Source: Certhia americana | Lineage: Eukaryota; Chordata; Aves; Passeriformes; Certhiidae | DNA: 64,000 nt | Direction of reading: 5' to 3' | Assembly: GCA_018697195.1 (NCBI GenBank) | Contig: CM031879.1 | Span: forward strand, 29,268,473 to 29,332,472 | In this document: in pieces, positions 37,818 to 50,960 of the stretch | How positions within the stretch are numbered: the first letter of the stretch is position 1 | Layout of the letters: every line of letters starts with the position of its first letter | Notes under the pieces: generated by a model | What the model saw: only the letters and a program-made list of their open reading frames with translations | Told to the model about the DNA's origin: nothing | Databases searched by the model: none | Translations under genes and position numbers: made by a program

Positions 37818-38330
37818 GCCCCGGAGCGGCCGCTGAGGGAGGAAGGCGATAGGAGACGGGGGTGTAGAAAAAAGTAAAGACAAGAAAGCGGGAGGGGACC
37901 GCAGCGCCGCCACCGCCGCCAGCCACTCCGCAAACTTTCCGCCACCTCAGCCCGCCTCCGCGCGGCCGGGGGAGCCCCGAGCACGGCCCGCCCCGCCGCA
38001 GCCCCCTCCCCGTGCCATGTGACAGCCGCGGCCGGGCCCGCGGGGATGGTGTGCGGGATGGCGGGCCGGGGCGCTCCGGAGCCGGCGTCGTGCCCCACTG
38101 CTGCCGGGCCTTGGCGGTGCCACCCTCGGGCCCCCACCCTGCCCCGGGCCGCGGCACATGGTCCGCCTCGCAGCACGGCGGGCGCTGCTGTGGGGTTTTG
38201 CTGCTGTTCTCCGCGTCTCCGTGGGCGGGCGGGAGCGGGCAGCTGGCCCTGTGTGCCCTGAGCGTCACCCCCCAGGCCCGGGCCGAGGTGAGAAGGCACG
38301 GGCACCATGGCCCTGCTCGCGCGGGGTTTC

Positions 38331-40515
38331 CCTTTGCCATCACACCAGGTAGCGTGTGTCGTGCTAATCCAGAAGCTGTTCCAGAGGCCCCAGAGGCTTC
38401 CCAGCCAAGCCTGGGGTCACTGGCATGTAAAAGGTGAGGTGAGGTTAACTCCTGCCTTCCGGGTCCTACATGGCTCGTCCAGACACCGTAATTAAGCCCA
38501 TTATGTTCCCCACAGGATCCCGGCTCCAAAAGGTTCAAGGGAAGTGGGCAGGACGTACAGATTCCACATCTCTGAGGTAATCGATGTAATTTAAGTAAAT
38601 ACCTATTGTTCAAGTTCCATATGTAAGCCCGGACCCTACAACGGATTCAATTACTGAAGGCTTCAATCCCTCCTACTTTGCAGCAGCAGCCATCAAATTG
38701 CTCACAACACTTCCCTCCCACCTTTACATGTACACCTGAAAGATGGCAGACATATATCCTGGACATCTGTGAACCTGGAGCCTCAAGAAGTTTGACAGCT
38801 CCAGTATCAAGATACGAAACTTTGTCCTAGTTTTTATGGTTTCCGTGTATCTCTCATTAAAGAAACAAAACTACATTTTAGCCAGGAGTCATGAGTTTGC
38901 AAGCCAGACTGACAAGTCCTAAGTAACTACATTCATGTGCCACTGTCAACATGACTGTTTCAGATGCACAGGTTGTGCAGAGCTGTGCAATGTTTTGCCA
39001 GCTTGTGCTCTATTGACCACTGATGTTCCTTATGGAAATTACTGTGGGAAAACAAAAAAATGCAGCAGAAACACACTTTTTTCTACATATAAAAGCAAGC
39101 AAATAAGCAAAGGAACAAAATACAGGATAGAAATTACTTAACATGTCTTTACAAGTTATTATTTTTTATTTAAAGTGAATGAAAACTGTCGTGGTACTAT
39201 TGGCATGTCAGTATTGTGGTTTCTCTTCCAGTTTTCCTTTGGAAAACATTAGGGTGACATTAGATTATCAAAGCCTGTGAAACACTGAGCTGTTTTAAAA
39301 CAGACAGCAGGACAGTACCAAATTTGGGGTTTTGAAGTTATTCCTCATTAGTCTGTACCTGTTTCCATGGAAGTCAGTGGGAAAGCATCTTTTCTCAAGT
39401 TCCAGCATTTGTTCTAGTTGTCCAGTTGTTTCACACCGTAACACCAAGATACAGAGATACTGGGACATGTTGTGTTTTTATATATCAGTAGGATATGCTA
39501 TACTTGACTAATTTTGCAAAGCAGACAAAAATTCAAGAGAAGGATCTTTTATGTTGCACCAGGTAATTATCGAACAATCCACAAAAATTAAAGTAGATTT
39601 AAAGTAACTAAGCTTTTTTATTATAGTTCCCAGAGTGCACAGCAAAGGGCCTCACTTTCCTGTGAAATGTGATCTTCTCTTATCTTGAGTGTTGGTAAGG
39701 GTGGTGATTCACTAGCAGGTGGCAAGAGAGTCATTAAGCTGTCAGCTTTAACATCCAAGGAAAAGAAGAATTAAAAGCAAAGCATTTTGAACTTAATTTA
39801 TCATAGTGGCCAATAATATGTACAGTCCATATGTGAACTATGGAACAAGAGAGACTCTGAGAAACAAAAGCAGGGAAAAAAAAAAAGAGATGAAAAGGGC
39901 AGGAACTTCTGGTTTTGTAATTTTGAAAACCACTCATGCAGTAAGGGAATATTGTGTCCTTAGAAAAACCTGATGCATATTTAGTGCTAGTAATATATGA
40001 AGCTGTTTCAAGTTAAGCAAAGTAAATCAATTCAGAAAATTAGTTCATTTGTCCTTGCAGCTTCTTTTCTCAAAATAATCAATATTATGAATCCTACAAT
40101 GCTTATATATACTTATGTGTATAGTGTTCTTCAGAGTGCATGACAGAAAGTCTTTCTTCCCACAGGGAGATTTGCTCTCTTCAGAAGTCTCAGGGGCTGA
40201 TTCTGCATCTCATATGAGCACCAAAAGCTCTGAAACCTTCAGTTCCAGGAGTCTCTTCATCATTGGTTTTAGGTTGAGGCCATACTGTGACTATACATAA
40301 GCAAATACCAGTCCCTCCTTCACAAGTTTGGCTGGACTTTATATTGTAAGCTTAAAAGAAAGCTTATGTCAAAATAAGAGGTCTCTCATTCATCTACCCT
40401 ATTATATCCACTTGTAACAAGGAACTTGTGGTGAGCATTTTTTTGCATTGGCATTAGTGAAACTGCGGCTTCACCAGGATAGGGGACTGCTATGACTGAA
40501 ACCCCTTAAAAATAA
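38331..40515. other. 5' flank of LRIG3, nothing recognised
   Basis: Ordinary intergenic sequence after the CpG island. No exon, tRNA or named transposon recognised. The open frames are short and lack coding character. Confidence 0.7.
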
Positions 40516-40565
<50 letters not shown>

Positions 40566-40575
40566 NNNNNNNNNN

Positions 40576-40626
<51 letters not shown>

Positions 40627-40682
40627 TCACACTCACACATACTCACACACTCACACTCACAGACACAAACGCACACGCACAC
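40516..40682. repeat. (CA)n microsatellite with assembly gap
   Basis: Pure CA units from about 40517, interrupted by ten Ns at 40566-40575. They continue to about 40621 and then break into CTCACA/CACACT variants until about 40682. The Ns fall inside the repeat, so its true length is unknown. Confidence 0.97.
40566..40575. other. Assembly gap (10 N)
   Basis: Ten unresolved bases in the CA tract. The round number suggests a placeholder rather than a measured length. Confidence 0.99.
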
Positions 40683-43600
40683 TTTGATGCTAATATTTCT
40701 AATAATTTCCCTTTCCAGTTTTCCATGTAGCTGCACAAGGAAGAAGCTTTACTCGTGTTTATGGAAAGGCAAGTCCTTTCCATGACAGCCTGAATACAGG
40801 TCAGCCTGAGGGAATGATGTTGAGGAGGGGGAAGCATGGCTGCAGAGAAAGATTCCTGTAAAACTAGACCCTCAAGCTCTCTCTTTGGCTAACGAGATTA
40901 GTTTCCTCCAAGCACTACCAAGTATAGGCCTGTGGATAGAGTTGGGAGTGGAGGACAGGGAATTGTGTAGTGAGATACAGCCCACTGTTTTGGATGTTAC
41001 GGGTTGATTCTAATGCTATCATTTTCAGTCCCTGATTAGTTTAAATCAGATAAGCACAGGTTTACAGATTCAAGTCCAAACATATGTTGTTTAAAATATG
41101 TATTCACTTCAGGCAAAAGACACACCCAGAAGCTAAGTATGATTTTTTTGCGTATCGTTAATGCACTGAAGTCAGGCATTGCTTTCAAATAATCTGCTTC
41201 CAGAAAAGGTCAGCTCTAAATCAGACTGGGTTTAGCAGATTATTAAAAATAATTTACCTATTGCTAAATTAAGGAAAACTAAATTAAGATACTATATATT
41301 TTTTATTCTGAATTCAAATTAGAACTTCTTTTATAACATTAGTAAGAGTTCAATTAATCTAATTACAGGTTTTTTAATCATTTTGCAAAGGAATCTCAAA
41401 TAATTTCATCAGTCAGTTACATATAGTTTTATATAGTTACGTGTAGTTAGATCTGCAGTATTAATATCAGAAGGTCTAAAGGACTAAGAACAGTTACATA
41501 GACTAAATACTGAATGATTTTGTCCACTAAGGCCACCTCAGGAATTAGAAGTCTTCCCATGTACTCCTGGATCACCTTGTAACCCAAATCTGTGTCTGGT
41601 ACTCATTTCAGATTTTCTACTTTTCACAAGTAAATGAAGTGATTTGGGTAGGGTTCAGCAGCAAAAAGCAGAAGTGAAGCAGATCAACATTGCTTGCACT
41701 CTGTCACATCTCACTTCTTATAGAATGAGATAGAAACCAATAGCCATCTATTTACTTTCCTGTCAGTAAATGACCCTGTAGGAGCATTGGCAGAATTAAT
41801 GTCCTGTCTATTTATTCCTAAACTTTCAGTTTTATTTATTGTCAAAGAAGATATTTAGGGCTATCTGAGGAAAGGAAATGAAGAGTTCATGCTCTCAACA
41901 TCGTTACTGCCTGGAAATTCACCAATTTAGTCCATTAAAAATAATCTTAAGGCTAACAAAACTTTTTTTCTAAAATCACAGCTGGAGGGAGAGATGAACC
42001 AGTGAGACCCATCCTGCTTATAAAACAAGAGTGGAGCAGGACATGCCTTTTGTGGAGGCTGCTTGCCTACATGAAATACCTTGCAATAGGCAAGAGAAAA
42101 GTTTTGCCTCAGGCACCTGTCTGGAAGTTGAAGAGTCCCACAAAACCTCCATATTGTATGCAGAAGAGCCTTTTCACTTCTTTGTGTGCAAACAACTGTC
42201 ACATCATGGAATATCATGGATTCCAGTATCATGGAATATTTTTCATGGAAATAACTATAAATGAATAAATAGCTTTTCTACCTTCCTTTGCTTCTGCCCA
42301 TTTGGTATAGCAATTGATGTTACTTTTAGATTATAGTAGCACTAAGACTTCATGACCATTTATTTCAAAACCTGTGATTAACCATTGTAATTTCGTTTGC
42401 ATTTGAGGAAAATAATAAAAATATTATTAAATAATTTCCTAGTAATTGTGAATCTCCTAGTGTGTCATAACTCCATGGTGAATATTCCAAGGTGCATACA
42501 GAAATTTATTTTTGGTAGTAATTATAATTGACATTATGTGATCCAACAGTGAAACCATGAAAACCAAATTATGCATAATTTGAATGCACTGATTACAGCC
42601 AGAAAAACCATATGAACTCTTTCTGAAAACTTTGCCTAGGGCAGAAAATGTTCAGCTTTTATAGAATTCATCCAAACAGTGAGTGTTTGCCTCCATTACA
42701 AATAAAGTTAAAACATCCTAAGGCGATCCACATTAGTGACGATTGTTAATGTCTTCAAGTCATGTCCTGTGTGGGGCTAAGTAGGAAGTTAAGTGCTTGA
42801 TTGGAAGGACAATTAAACAATCAACAGCTACAATGATGTAACTTCAAAGAGGAAAAAATAAGACTTAGTTTTATGTCATTAAGGAATGCTCATGTTGAAA
42901 TGTTGTCAATTTGAATAAAAATAAGTACACGTAATTTCAGGATGGTGCTACTGTAATAAAACAGCTGCCAGGTCTGTTCTACCTGTTGTTTTAGTTCGTT
43001 GAGGGTTTTTAAATAATCTTTTAAAATAAGTAAACATTCTGTGGTAAGAAAGATCAAGAAGTGGTCCAAAAGGGAATCTGAAAGAGTGCTCTGTTGAACC
43101 TAGCAGTGGCTCTTCCAGACAGTAACGTCTTTGGTTCTTCCCTGCTCTCCTTCCCTGGGGTGGGGGATTATGGTACCTGAAGCTCAAACATTAGTTCCTT
43201 TCTGCAGTGGGAATGGAAATTTTTGCTCCAGAAAATAGGGCTTGAAGGCTATAGCTGCTTAAATAGTCACAGACTGATTTGTAAGATTTTTATCAGTGTT
43301 TTGCAGCCCCGATGTTAAGTATTCACTACCTTTAGGTGTATAACTCTCTTGAAGTCAACTGCTTAAAGAACCTCACAGTGAGAAATCAATGGGAGTTAGG
43401 CCCTAAATCTTTGAAGAATTTATGTCTGATTGTCTGTTCTAGGGGGAGAACGAGCTGCAGCTGGAACTCATCTTGTGTAATTTTAGCAATTTGGATGTTT
43501 GGTATCTCTTCTAAAGCATTTGTATTGGCTTCTTCTGTAGTCAGTGGAAAAAGACAAATCCAGGAAGTGATTACTACCTTTCTAAAATAGACAATCAATG

Positions 43601-43787
43601 AATTTAGAGTGATTCAGTCTCTGGAGATTTTGTCCTTCTGCCTAAAAAGAGCTTTATGACTAGTTTAGTCTAGACCCATTTTTTTTTTTTTCAGATGATT
43701 CTCAATGTCTGCCTTCAAACGTACACATTAAGCTAAATAGAATAATATGGGAGCATATTTCTCAAATTTCTTTCTGTAACGGGGACC
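40683..43787. other. Intergenic, nothing recognised
   Basis: AT-rich sequence. Around 42200-42245 the string ATCATGGAAT recurs, with a partial palindrome. No gene or named transposon found. Confidence 0.65.
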
Positions 43788-44798
43788 TGTATTGGTTTTG
43801 CATGGCCTGGTTTTGGTAGTGGGGATGCTACAGGGGTGGCTTCTGTGAGAAGCTTTTGTAAGCTTCTTCCATGTCCAGCAGAACCAGTCCCTGGTGGCTC
43901 AAAAAATGGACATGTCACTGGCCAAGGCTGGACCAATCAGAAATGCTGATAATGCCTCTGTGCTAAAAAGTTATGGCATAGTTTTATTTTGGCCAGAGAA
44001 GAAGGGAGTGATAATATGTTAGAAGAACAACTCTGCAGACAGCAAGGTCAGTGAAGAAGGAGAGGGAGGAGTTGCTCCAGATGCTGGAGCTGAGATTCCC
44101 CTGCAGGCCATGGTGATAACCATGGTGAAGCAGCTGTGCCCCTGCAGCCCATGGAAGACCATGCGGAACCAGAGTTCCACCTGCAGCCTATAGAGGACCC
44201 CCACACCAGAGCAGGTGAGTGGCTGAGAGGAGGCTGTGATCCTGTGGGAGGCCTGTGGAGGGAGGAGCCCTGCTCCCGTGCTGAAGCAGCCTGTCCTTGA
44301 AGGACTGCACCTCGCCTGCTGCAGCAGTTTTGGGAGGACTGTTGCCCATAGGATGGGCTCAGGTTGCTGCAGTTCATGGGGAGCTGTTGATTGTGAATTG
44401 GACACATTGGAGAAGTTCATGGAGAACTGTTCCATGGGAGGGACCATGGTGCAGCTCATGGAGAAGCCTCAGGTGGTGAGCTGACCATAACCCCCATTCC
44501 CTGCCTCCTTGAGATGCTGGTATAGGAGGTAGAGCTCCAAGGAGGGAGGGGTGGGGAGGAAGGCATTTTTCAGCATTTATTTTACTTCTCATTATTCCAC
44601 TCTGATTTTGTTAGTAATAAATTCACTTCATATCTCTTAAGTTTTTCCTGTGATGGTATTTGATGTGTGATCTTTACTAATTGTTGTCTCAACCCATGAA
44701 CCCTTTTTTAGGTTTTTTCTCCTCTGTTCAGCTACAGAGGGGAGTGAGTGAGTGGCTTTGGTGGGTGCCTGGCATCTGGCCAGCATCAACTCATGACA
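43788..44798 (+). mobile_element. Solo LTR of an avian ERVL-like endogenous retrovirus
   Basis: A block of about 1,011 bp starting TGTATTGG and ending ATGACA, that is TG...CA termini. It is flanked by GGACC and GTACC, a 5-bp target-site duplication with one mismatch, the length expected for ERVL. The internal text (TGGCTTCTGTGAGAAGC, GGCCAAGGCTGGACCAATCA, repeated CCTGCAGCCCATGG-type units and a late GGCTTTGGTGGGTGCCTGGC) fits an LTR family that I recall as common in songbird genomes. A polyadenylation signal AATAAA is at 44616-44621. No gag, pol or env follows, so this is a recombined solo LTR. Confidence 0.85.
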
Positions 44799-47700
44799 GT
44801 ACCTTTAATATCATTGTAACAATAGTAGGCAAAATTTATCACAAATATGAATCGTAGTTTTAAATTTTATTATACCCTTGAAATCGTTTACTTTGTTTTC
44901 TGCTGACATAACAAGTTCTACTAAGAATTTTTTAATAGGTTAAATCTTACAAGACAATAAACCAAAGGGGAAATGCTATGCGTAAGTGAAGTATCACATA
45001 AAAATACAAAATGAGGACCACATGGAAGAAAGATCTAGTCTTCTATCACAAACTTCTATCACTTTTATCACAAACTAAATAAGTATATGTCAACAATAAC
45101 AATGTAGGAAGCATTTTAGGGTATATCACTTAGAGTTTTCTATGTGAGAGAAAGAAACAATGTTCTGTTAAGGACTGAGAATGAAGTACTCTATCCCATT
45201 TGGAAGTCAAAGTCACATATTAAAGGAGAGGAATGGAGTAGGCTACAGAAAGCAGGTACCAAGGTCAGAGTTTCCAGCTCTCACAAAACGAATACCCAGT
45301 GTCACAGTCACCAGGTAGCACTTGAAATTTTGCACAAAGCCATCCCATTGCCATCATTGGGAAATGAGTGAGTCATAGCATACTGTAGTGTCATGTGGAC
45401 TTGCTTCCCCTCTTCTGTTGTCTGCTGCCTCTTGCTTTCCCAATTATTATATGCAACAAAATAAGCAAGAACTATCCAGGTAAGAAGTTGGCCAAACACA
45501 GGTTGCACCACTTCCACAGCTGTTCAAGTGGTTACTTGCAATAGCTATTTTGCCAATAAAGTCTGACTTTCCAAGCCGGAGCATCAAAGAGCAGGCTGGA
45601 TCCGACAGCAGCACACAGCCTGCAGACCTGGCTGGCTGAGCTGAATGGGCTGTGTGCCAGCTACATCCCAGCAGGAGTTGCAACCAACACCAGTCCTGTG
45701 CACCAGCTGGCCAGATTGGTGAACAATGGCCTGCAACACACTCTTTGCTTTGATCTTGTTAATACGGAATCAAGAGAAACTGCAAGGGATCCTGGTATGA
45801 ATCTTTTTGGGGAACCTTATACAAGCAAAAGTTTCTGTGGTCTCATGTACATCTCTGACATTCAGGCAACACCAGCTGTGAAGTCTCTGTAATGGAGATG
45901 TCACCTTCTAAATACCCCATTATCTGCCATGGAACACCAGGAAACAGGTTTGTCCATTTCCTAATGGTCATGGCACTTCTTTTGGTTATCAAGTGGATTT
46001 TCTGCTAGGGTAAGCTAAAATAATCCTCATCATACGTTTCCATAATGTTATCAGTTGTGAAGTTTTTCCTTTGTTGTTTTTCCTCACAGGTTTGAAGCCT
46101 AGTCATCTCTCAATAATTTCTCCCTTTCACTAACCTCTCTCACTCTCCAATCTATCAAACAAAGTATTTAGCAGGGCAGAGAGTTGCATATGGCGATTCT
46201 TCAAATACTTTCCTGGTAGTGTGCTGTAATCTTCAAAGAAGGAACTTCTGGTTCAAGGACTCTCCTTGCAGCTGTGTCCTCTATTGCTCTTCAGCTTGTG
46301 GAGAGGAAATAAATAGGATATAAGGGTGCAATGCTTTAGCACTGCTTCAAGACAAATAGTTTAGTGTACAGTTCTCCTTGGACAGTACTGACCTCAGCAT
46401 TAGAAAAAGCAATCTTCTAGAAAGGTATCAACAACTCTGTCAGCATCCTACCACATTTGAGGTATGAGGATCTGAGGACGAGAAGGCACGGTGCCACAGT
46501 GTGGGATATTATGTACCTTGGTGCACATGTGCAGTATCAAAATCAAAGCAGTGCTATCGCACATGTGGTCAGGCTGGGCAGAAATCTGGCAGTGGCTTTC
46601 ACTGAGTTGCAGACACTCAATAATTGAGTTATCTTTTGAGTGACTTATAATCAGCAAAGTCTCCATAAGGTTGGCTAAGCTATTGCTATGGTATGAATTT
46701 CTCAGTTTTGTGGGGGGATTAGAAAAAAGAAGCTATACGCTAAAGTAAACAGGAAGAGGTTTGCTGATCATTTTAAACTTGCATCTTATTGTAATCATAA
46801 TTAAAAAAAAATACACCACAAATACACCATGTTACCACAGTAGTATTTTTTCGTTTAATTTTTGTTAGAAAAAACTACTAATGATAAATACAAAATTACT
46901 TTTCTAGAATTTTGATAAAATCATACATGCCCTTACTGAGTGCCACATGTGAGTAATATTTCAGTTATCCCACTGATGTCACTGAGATGGAATTAAAAGT
47001 GCTGAAATTTCCAGTGATGGATATTTCACTGCAGCTGTGAGCAATGTGTTCCTCAGAGACTAATTCTCCTGGGGCAGTGTTAAACCCTTGGACTTGCATC
47101 TTATTTGTAAAATAATACTACTCAAAAATAGATCAAAAGAGATCTAGCCAAGAAACTTAGCCATGTGTATATTTCAGTATATAAAGTAATATCATAAATT
47201 ATAAATAAATGTTCTTTTTACAAATATATATGAATGCTTGTCATAAAATATAAAACATAAAGTATGTTAAAATAAAATCAACAAGAAGAGAGCATTCAAA
47301 GTTAAAACTAAATGTGATTGTCTAAAAACTGTCAACAGCTAAATATAAAAGGGTAGAATTTTGTTAAAAATTTTTAGGTACAGCTGCCTGACTTCTCTTC
47401 CATTTTAAATCTCTTGAACTTATTCTACTCCTTTCTGAATACTTCATTCTCTAATTTTCTTAAACAGATAAAGTGTATAATTAATTTTAAAATATGTAAA
47501 AGCAGTTCACACAAATGAATAATTCTACCAGCTTCTCTGCTTTGCAAATGCAAATAATCCTTTGTTGTCATCTTTGTTTAGGAGCATACAGTGATCTCCA
47601 GAGCTGAAATGGAATATTGAAAAATGTAGTGTATTCAAAGACCACTCGAGCATATATTTAAGAAGGTGGTTTAAGAACTCTAAGCCCAGTAAGATGGATG

Positions 47701-49742
47701 GCAAGAACCCTTTCTGACCAGTTCACCTTTATGAACTAGACTTGAGTGTTAGACTTGTAACAAAGCAGTCCTGAATACAGTGGATGGGGAAAGCATTCTG
47801 AGCATGTTTCCCTAAGCTGTCTGTCTGTCTCTCACAGCAGAGCAGCTGTGCCCGAATAGCCTTTTGCCTGTGGCCTGAGGACTTTCCATACCTATAGACA
47901 ACTTTTCAAGTTGACATGGTGAGGTAGTGGAGAACAAACAGAATAAATATCCCTGTGAATGCTTCCCCACACCATTTTCTCAAGCAGCCGTGGCTTCAGA
48001 TTTTCCTATCCAGCATGTTGCCTGCTCAGACCTGCCCTAACCACCCTTTCCACAGCGTGAGCACAGCTGCTTGTGGTGCCTTGGACAAAGGCAGATCATA
48101 ACTTTATTGTCGGAGTTGTTTCTTACTTGTCTCTGTTCATTTGTTTGGTTTGTCATTTGGCCCCACAAATGATGCTGGCTGACATAATATGAACCAGTGG
48201 CAAGGCATTAGGGGTCCTAGGTGCACCTTAAATGGCTGTTACCACTGAAAAGAACATGTCAAATACATTGTGCCCTAAAGAGTACCGTTTAATGTGGTGG
48301 TAAATCCAGTCTTTGTGCACCGAGTCTGAGTCTAGAAACATAACAGTCCCTTGAACTTAAAAAATCTCACTCTGCCTCTTCAAATGAATTAAATGTTTTT
48401 TTCCACAGACATCTTTGATCTTGAAACTTTGCTGTCTCAAATGTTGTCTCCCCTGGTTTTGCTTAATGAAAGATCAGAATGGATCGATCTGTAGCTCATA
48501 AAAAGCTAACATAAGATCTTAAACACAGCATTAAAAATCTTACTGTCCAGTTTGGCAGAAGGCAGCTGTGTATTCAAACCTGATCTATCTCCAACGTGCA
48601 CTTCCATTTACTCCAGTAATGCACAGGTGTGGTATTAATGATCATGGAACCCACAGTACAAGAAAAACAAGCTCGTTTTCATAAGCCTGGCAGACATTCA
48701 TAATACCAGTAAGTAATGTATAGGGATCAAAAATTGAAAAATAGTTGAAAACAAACCTGACAGCATGCATCAGGCTTGGACTTTTTAAGTTCTTCCATTT
48801 CTAGTGCTGTCTAAAACTTGTCTAAAGCCACAAAGTTTACATGTATGCTATAGTTCTTTAGTGCACAATTTTGTCCTGGTGTCTTGATTTGAATGCTCAG
48901 ACACACGGTATACTGCACCTGCAAATTCATATATATTTATACACATAAATATATTTTATATGTAACTTTCTGTGCACATGATATTTAACTTCATATACTG
49001 CATGTGTTTTTGTCACAAGTACAGTAGGTTCCAAGCACAGCTAGTGCAGCTTTCAACTGAGACTATCTCTGTCAGCCTCAGGCTCAACAGCTTGGCAGGA
49101 AAACCTGCAAATCCTGCTGCACCCCATGGATTTCTGTGATTTGCAGTGTTGATAGAAACATCCTCCTTGCTGAGGCGTTAGAAGTTCCCAGATGAGAAAC
49201 CTTGGCTTCGCTCTTCCAAACTCACCAAATTGTTATACAACTGCAACTTTGAGTCTCTTTGATGCTAAATTTGGAATACATGTTATTGCCACACATACAG
49301 TAAAAAACAAACAAACAAACCGTCAAGTAAGGAGGATAACACTGCAGCTAATGGGTGTTTTATTGCATGGTTTAAAAAAGGCTGGTATTTCTCCACATGA
49401 AAGAAAAGGCTAGGCATTTCTCATCATCAGAAAGATGCTGTTCTGTCCCACAGTTAATAGTGTTATCTTCTATTGCCTACCAGTGACCTTAACACAGTCC
49501 TACAGCTGCTATGGATTTGGTGAAATATTTTGGGAACAAATTTGGTCCATTATGGTAAATTAAGTAGAGTGCTCAACTGACTGTGTCACTGAATCTGATG
49601 TAGTGGTTTGGGGTTTTTGTTCTGTTGTTTTGGGTTTTTTTTCAAAAAACCCACATCACATATCAAATTTTCAGCTAAAAACTTCAGTAATGACCAACAA
49701 AGGGTCTGGAGAGACACTAGCGAAAAATGTTGTGTAGGAACA
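44799..49742. other. Intergenic, nothing firm recognised
   Basis: AT-rich sequence with a slightly GC-richer patch at about 45570-45730 that I could not assign. The region at 46800-47600 is especially AT-rich. No coding exon found. Confidence 0.65.
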
Positions 49743-49812
49743 TTAGAATTAGAATATCATGAGTTGGAAAGGACCCACAAGGATCATTGAAGTCCAGCTC
49801 CTAATGCCAAGG
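49743..49812 (-). mobile_element. CR1-type 3'-end fragment
   Basis: On the plus strand, GAATATCATGAGTTGGAAAG, GACCCACAAGGATCATTGAA and GTCCAGCTCCTAATGCC follow the usual reverse complement of an avian CR1 3' end (AGAAT...GAGTTGGAAGGGACC...GTCCAGCTCC). Only about 70 bp remain. Confidence 0.8.
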
Positions 49813-50329
49813 CTTGTCTATTTTGTTTTAATTTGCAGCCTTAAAGAATGGGTAAAAAAAGGTTTTATATATATATTAATAATTAGTAAAGACTGTAAAC
49901 ACAACAAAGGACAGCAAAATAATAAATGCAACTTGTAGATATTAAAAATAGAGACAAGAAGTAATGTAGGCCTCCATTCTGCAAACAATTATAGAGCTGT
50001 TTATTTTTAAGTGTGAGGGTCTTTTAATTCCAGCAGTCTGCTCCTGTATCTAGTCACTGAAGACATGAGCGCAGTGTTTTCTGGAGATTATTTGTACAAC
50101 ACGTCAAATCCATATGTGTAGTGAAGTGTACTTTGAAAATCAGATTGCAGTAAAGGAGGCTACTTAAAATGCAAGGAAATTGAGACAAAAGTAGGTATAC
50201 AAGTGACAGGCCAGGGAAGTGCCCTGCTTTAGTTGAGCACGCAGCACAGGGGAAGGATTGGAATATGTTTCATCCAACGGGACATTTGACACTTTCATTA
50301 AGCTCATGTGAAGACGTGGGTGTGACAAA

Positions 50330-50960
50330 GCCGCTTAAGAAGCCTTTACAAATTATGTTTGCTTTTAAGAAAGAGGCAGAACACTCCTATGTTACATTGA
50401 ATAATAAATCTAACCGGGCTTTTATAAGGTATTTATCTGCTATTTATTTGCTTTTAGAGGTTGCCTTCCAGAGGTCATAAGAAGCTTTCAGGAGCCCTTT
50501 CCAATGCATAGCAGTAATTAGAGCCGCCCGATTAGCTCTTCCTCCCGCGGGGTGGTGCCGCGGGGTGCCCGGGGCACTGGGGCCAGCGGGGCTGCGCCGT
50601 GCCAGCGCTCTCAGCCGGGGGATGGATGTCCCATCCCTCCGGGGGAACAGGAGAACCGCCGCCCTCTCACTCAACTCCGCGGGGTGCTGGTTGCCTATTA
50701 CTGACAGAGTAAGAAAACCCTAACATTGAATGTTGGGCCAGAGAGAATAGATGGGCAATAAAGGTATTACCGAGCACTTTTTCCTTTCTGGGAAGAATTC
50801 TGTTTCTACAATTAAACGCACTTCGGGTATTAACTACTTTCGATTTTACAAATTCACCATTTAGAAGCTGATTAATCGGCATATTAAATGGCACTAATCC
50901 TTCCAGAAAGCACCTTGGTAATTACTTTTTAAGAGCATCACTGTTAGATTCAAGTCTGTT
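50330..50960. promoter_or_regulatory. Candidate distal regulatory element: small CpG-rich block beside AT-rich homeodomain-motif sequence
   Basis: Positions 50521-50692 form a compact GC-rich block with about 17 CpGs by my count, in a CpG-poor neighbourhood. It is flanked on the left by AT-rich sequence and on the right (50700-50960) by AT-rich sequence with TAATTA/ATTAAT-type cores, such as GATTAATCGGCATATTAAATG near 50870 and GGTAATTAC near 50915. It looks like a conserved developmental enhancer or a remote promoter, but this is inference from composition only. Confidence 0.35.

Larger units (their letters stand above)
37040..38330 (-). promoter_or_regulatory. CpG-island promoter of LRIG3
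   Basis: A sharp GC- and CpG-dense block of about 1.3 kb in an otherwise AT-rich window, centred on LRIG3 exon 1, with many GGGCGG/CCGCCC SP1-type boxes. I see no convincing TATA box at a fitting distance, so a dispersed-start CpG promoter is likely. An AAGATGGCGG YY1-type motif lies at 37434-37443 on the plus strand, within the beginning of intron 1. The transcription start cannot be placed from sequence alone. Long open frames on both strands here are a by-product of high GC. Confidence 0.85.

Noticed and set aside
37210..38613. 467-codon open frame on the minus strand across the CpG island, with others on both strands
   Set aside because: It overlaps LRIG3 exon 1 in another frame and runs through the exon 1 donor. 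Its Gly/Ala/Pro/Arg-rich composition is what GC-rich DNA gives by chance. No domain or splice structure supports it.
44019..44459. 146-codon minus-strand open frame near 44 kb
   Set aside because: Lies wholly inside the solo LTR and is antisense to it; no retroviral protein similarity.
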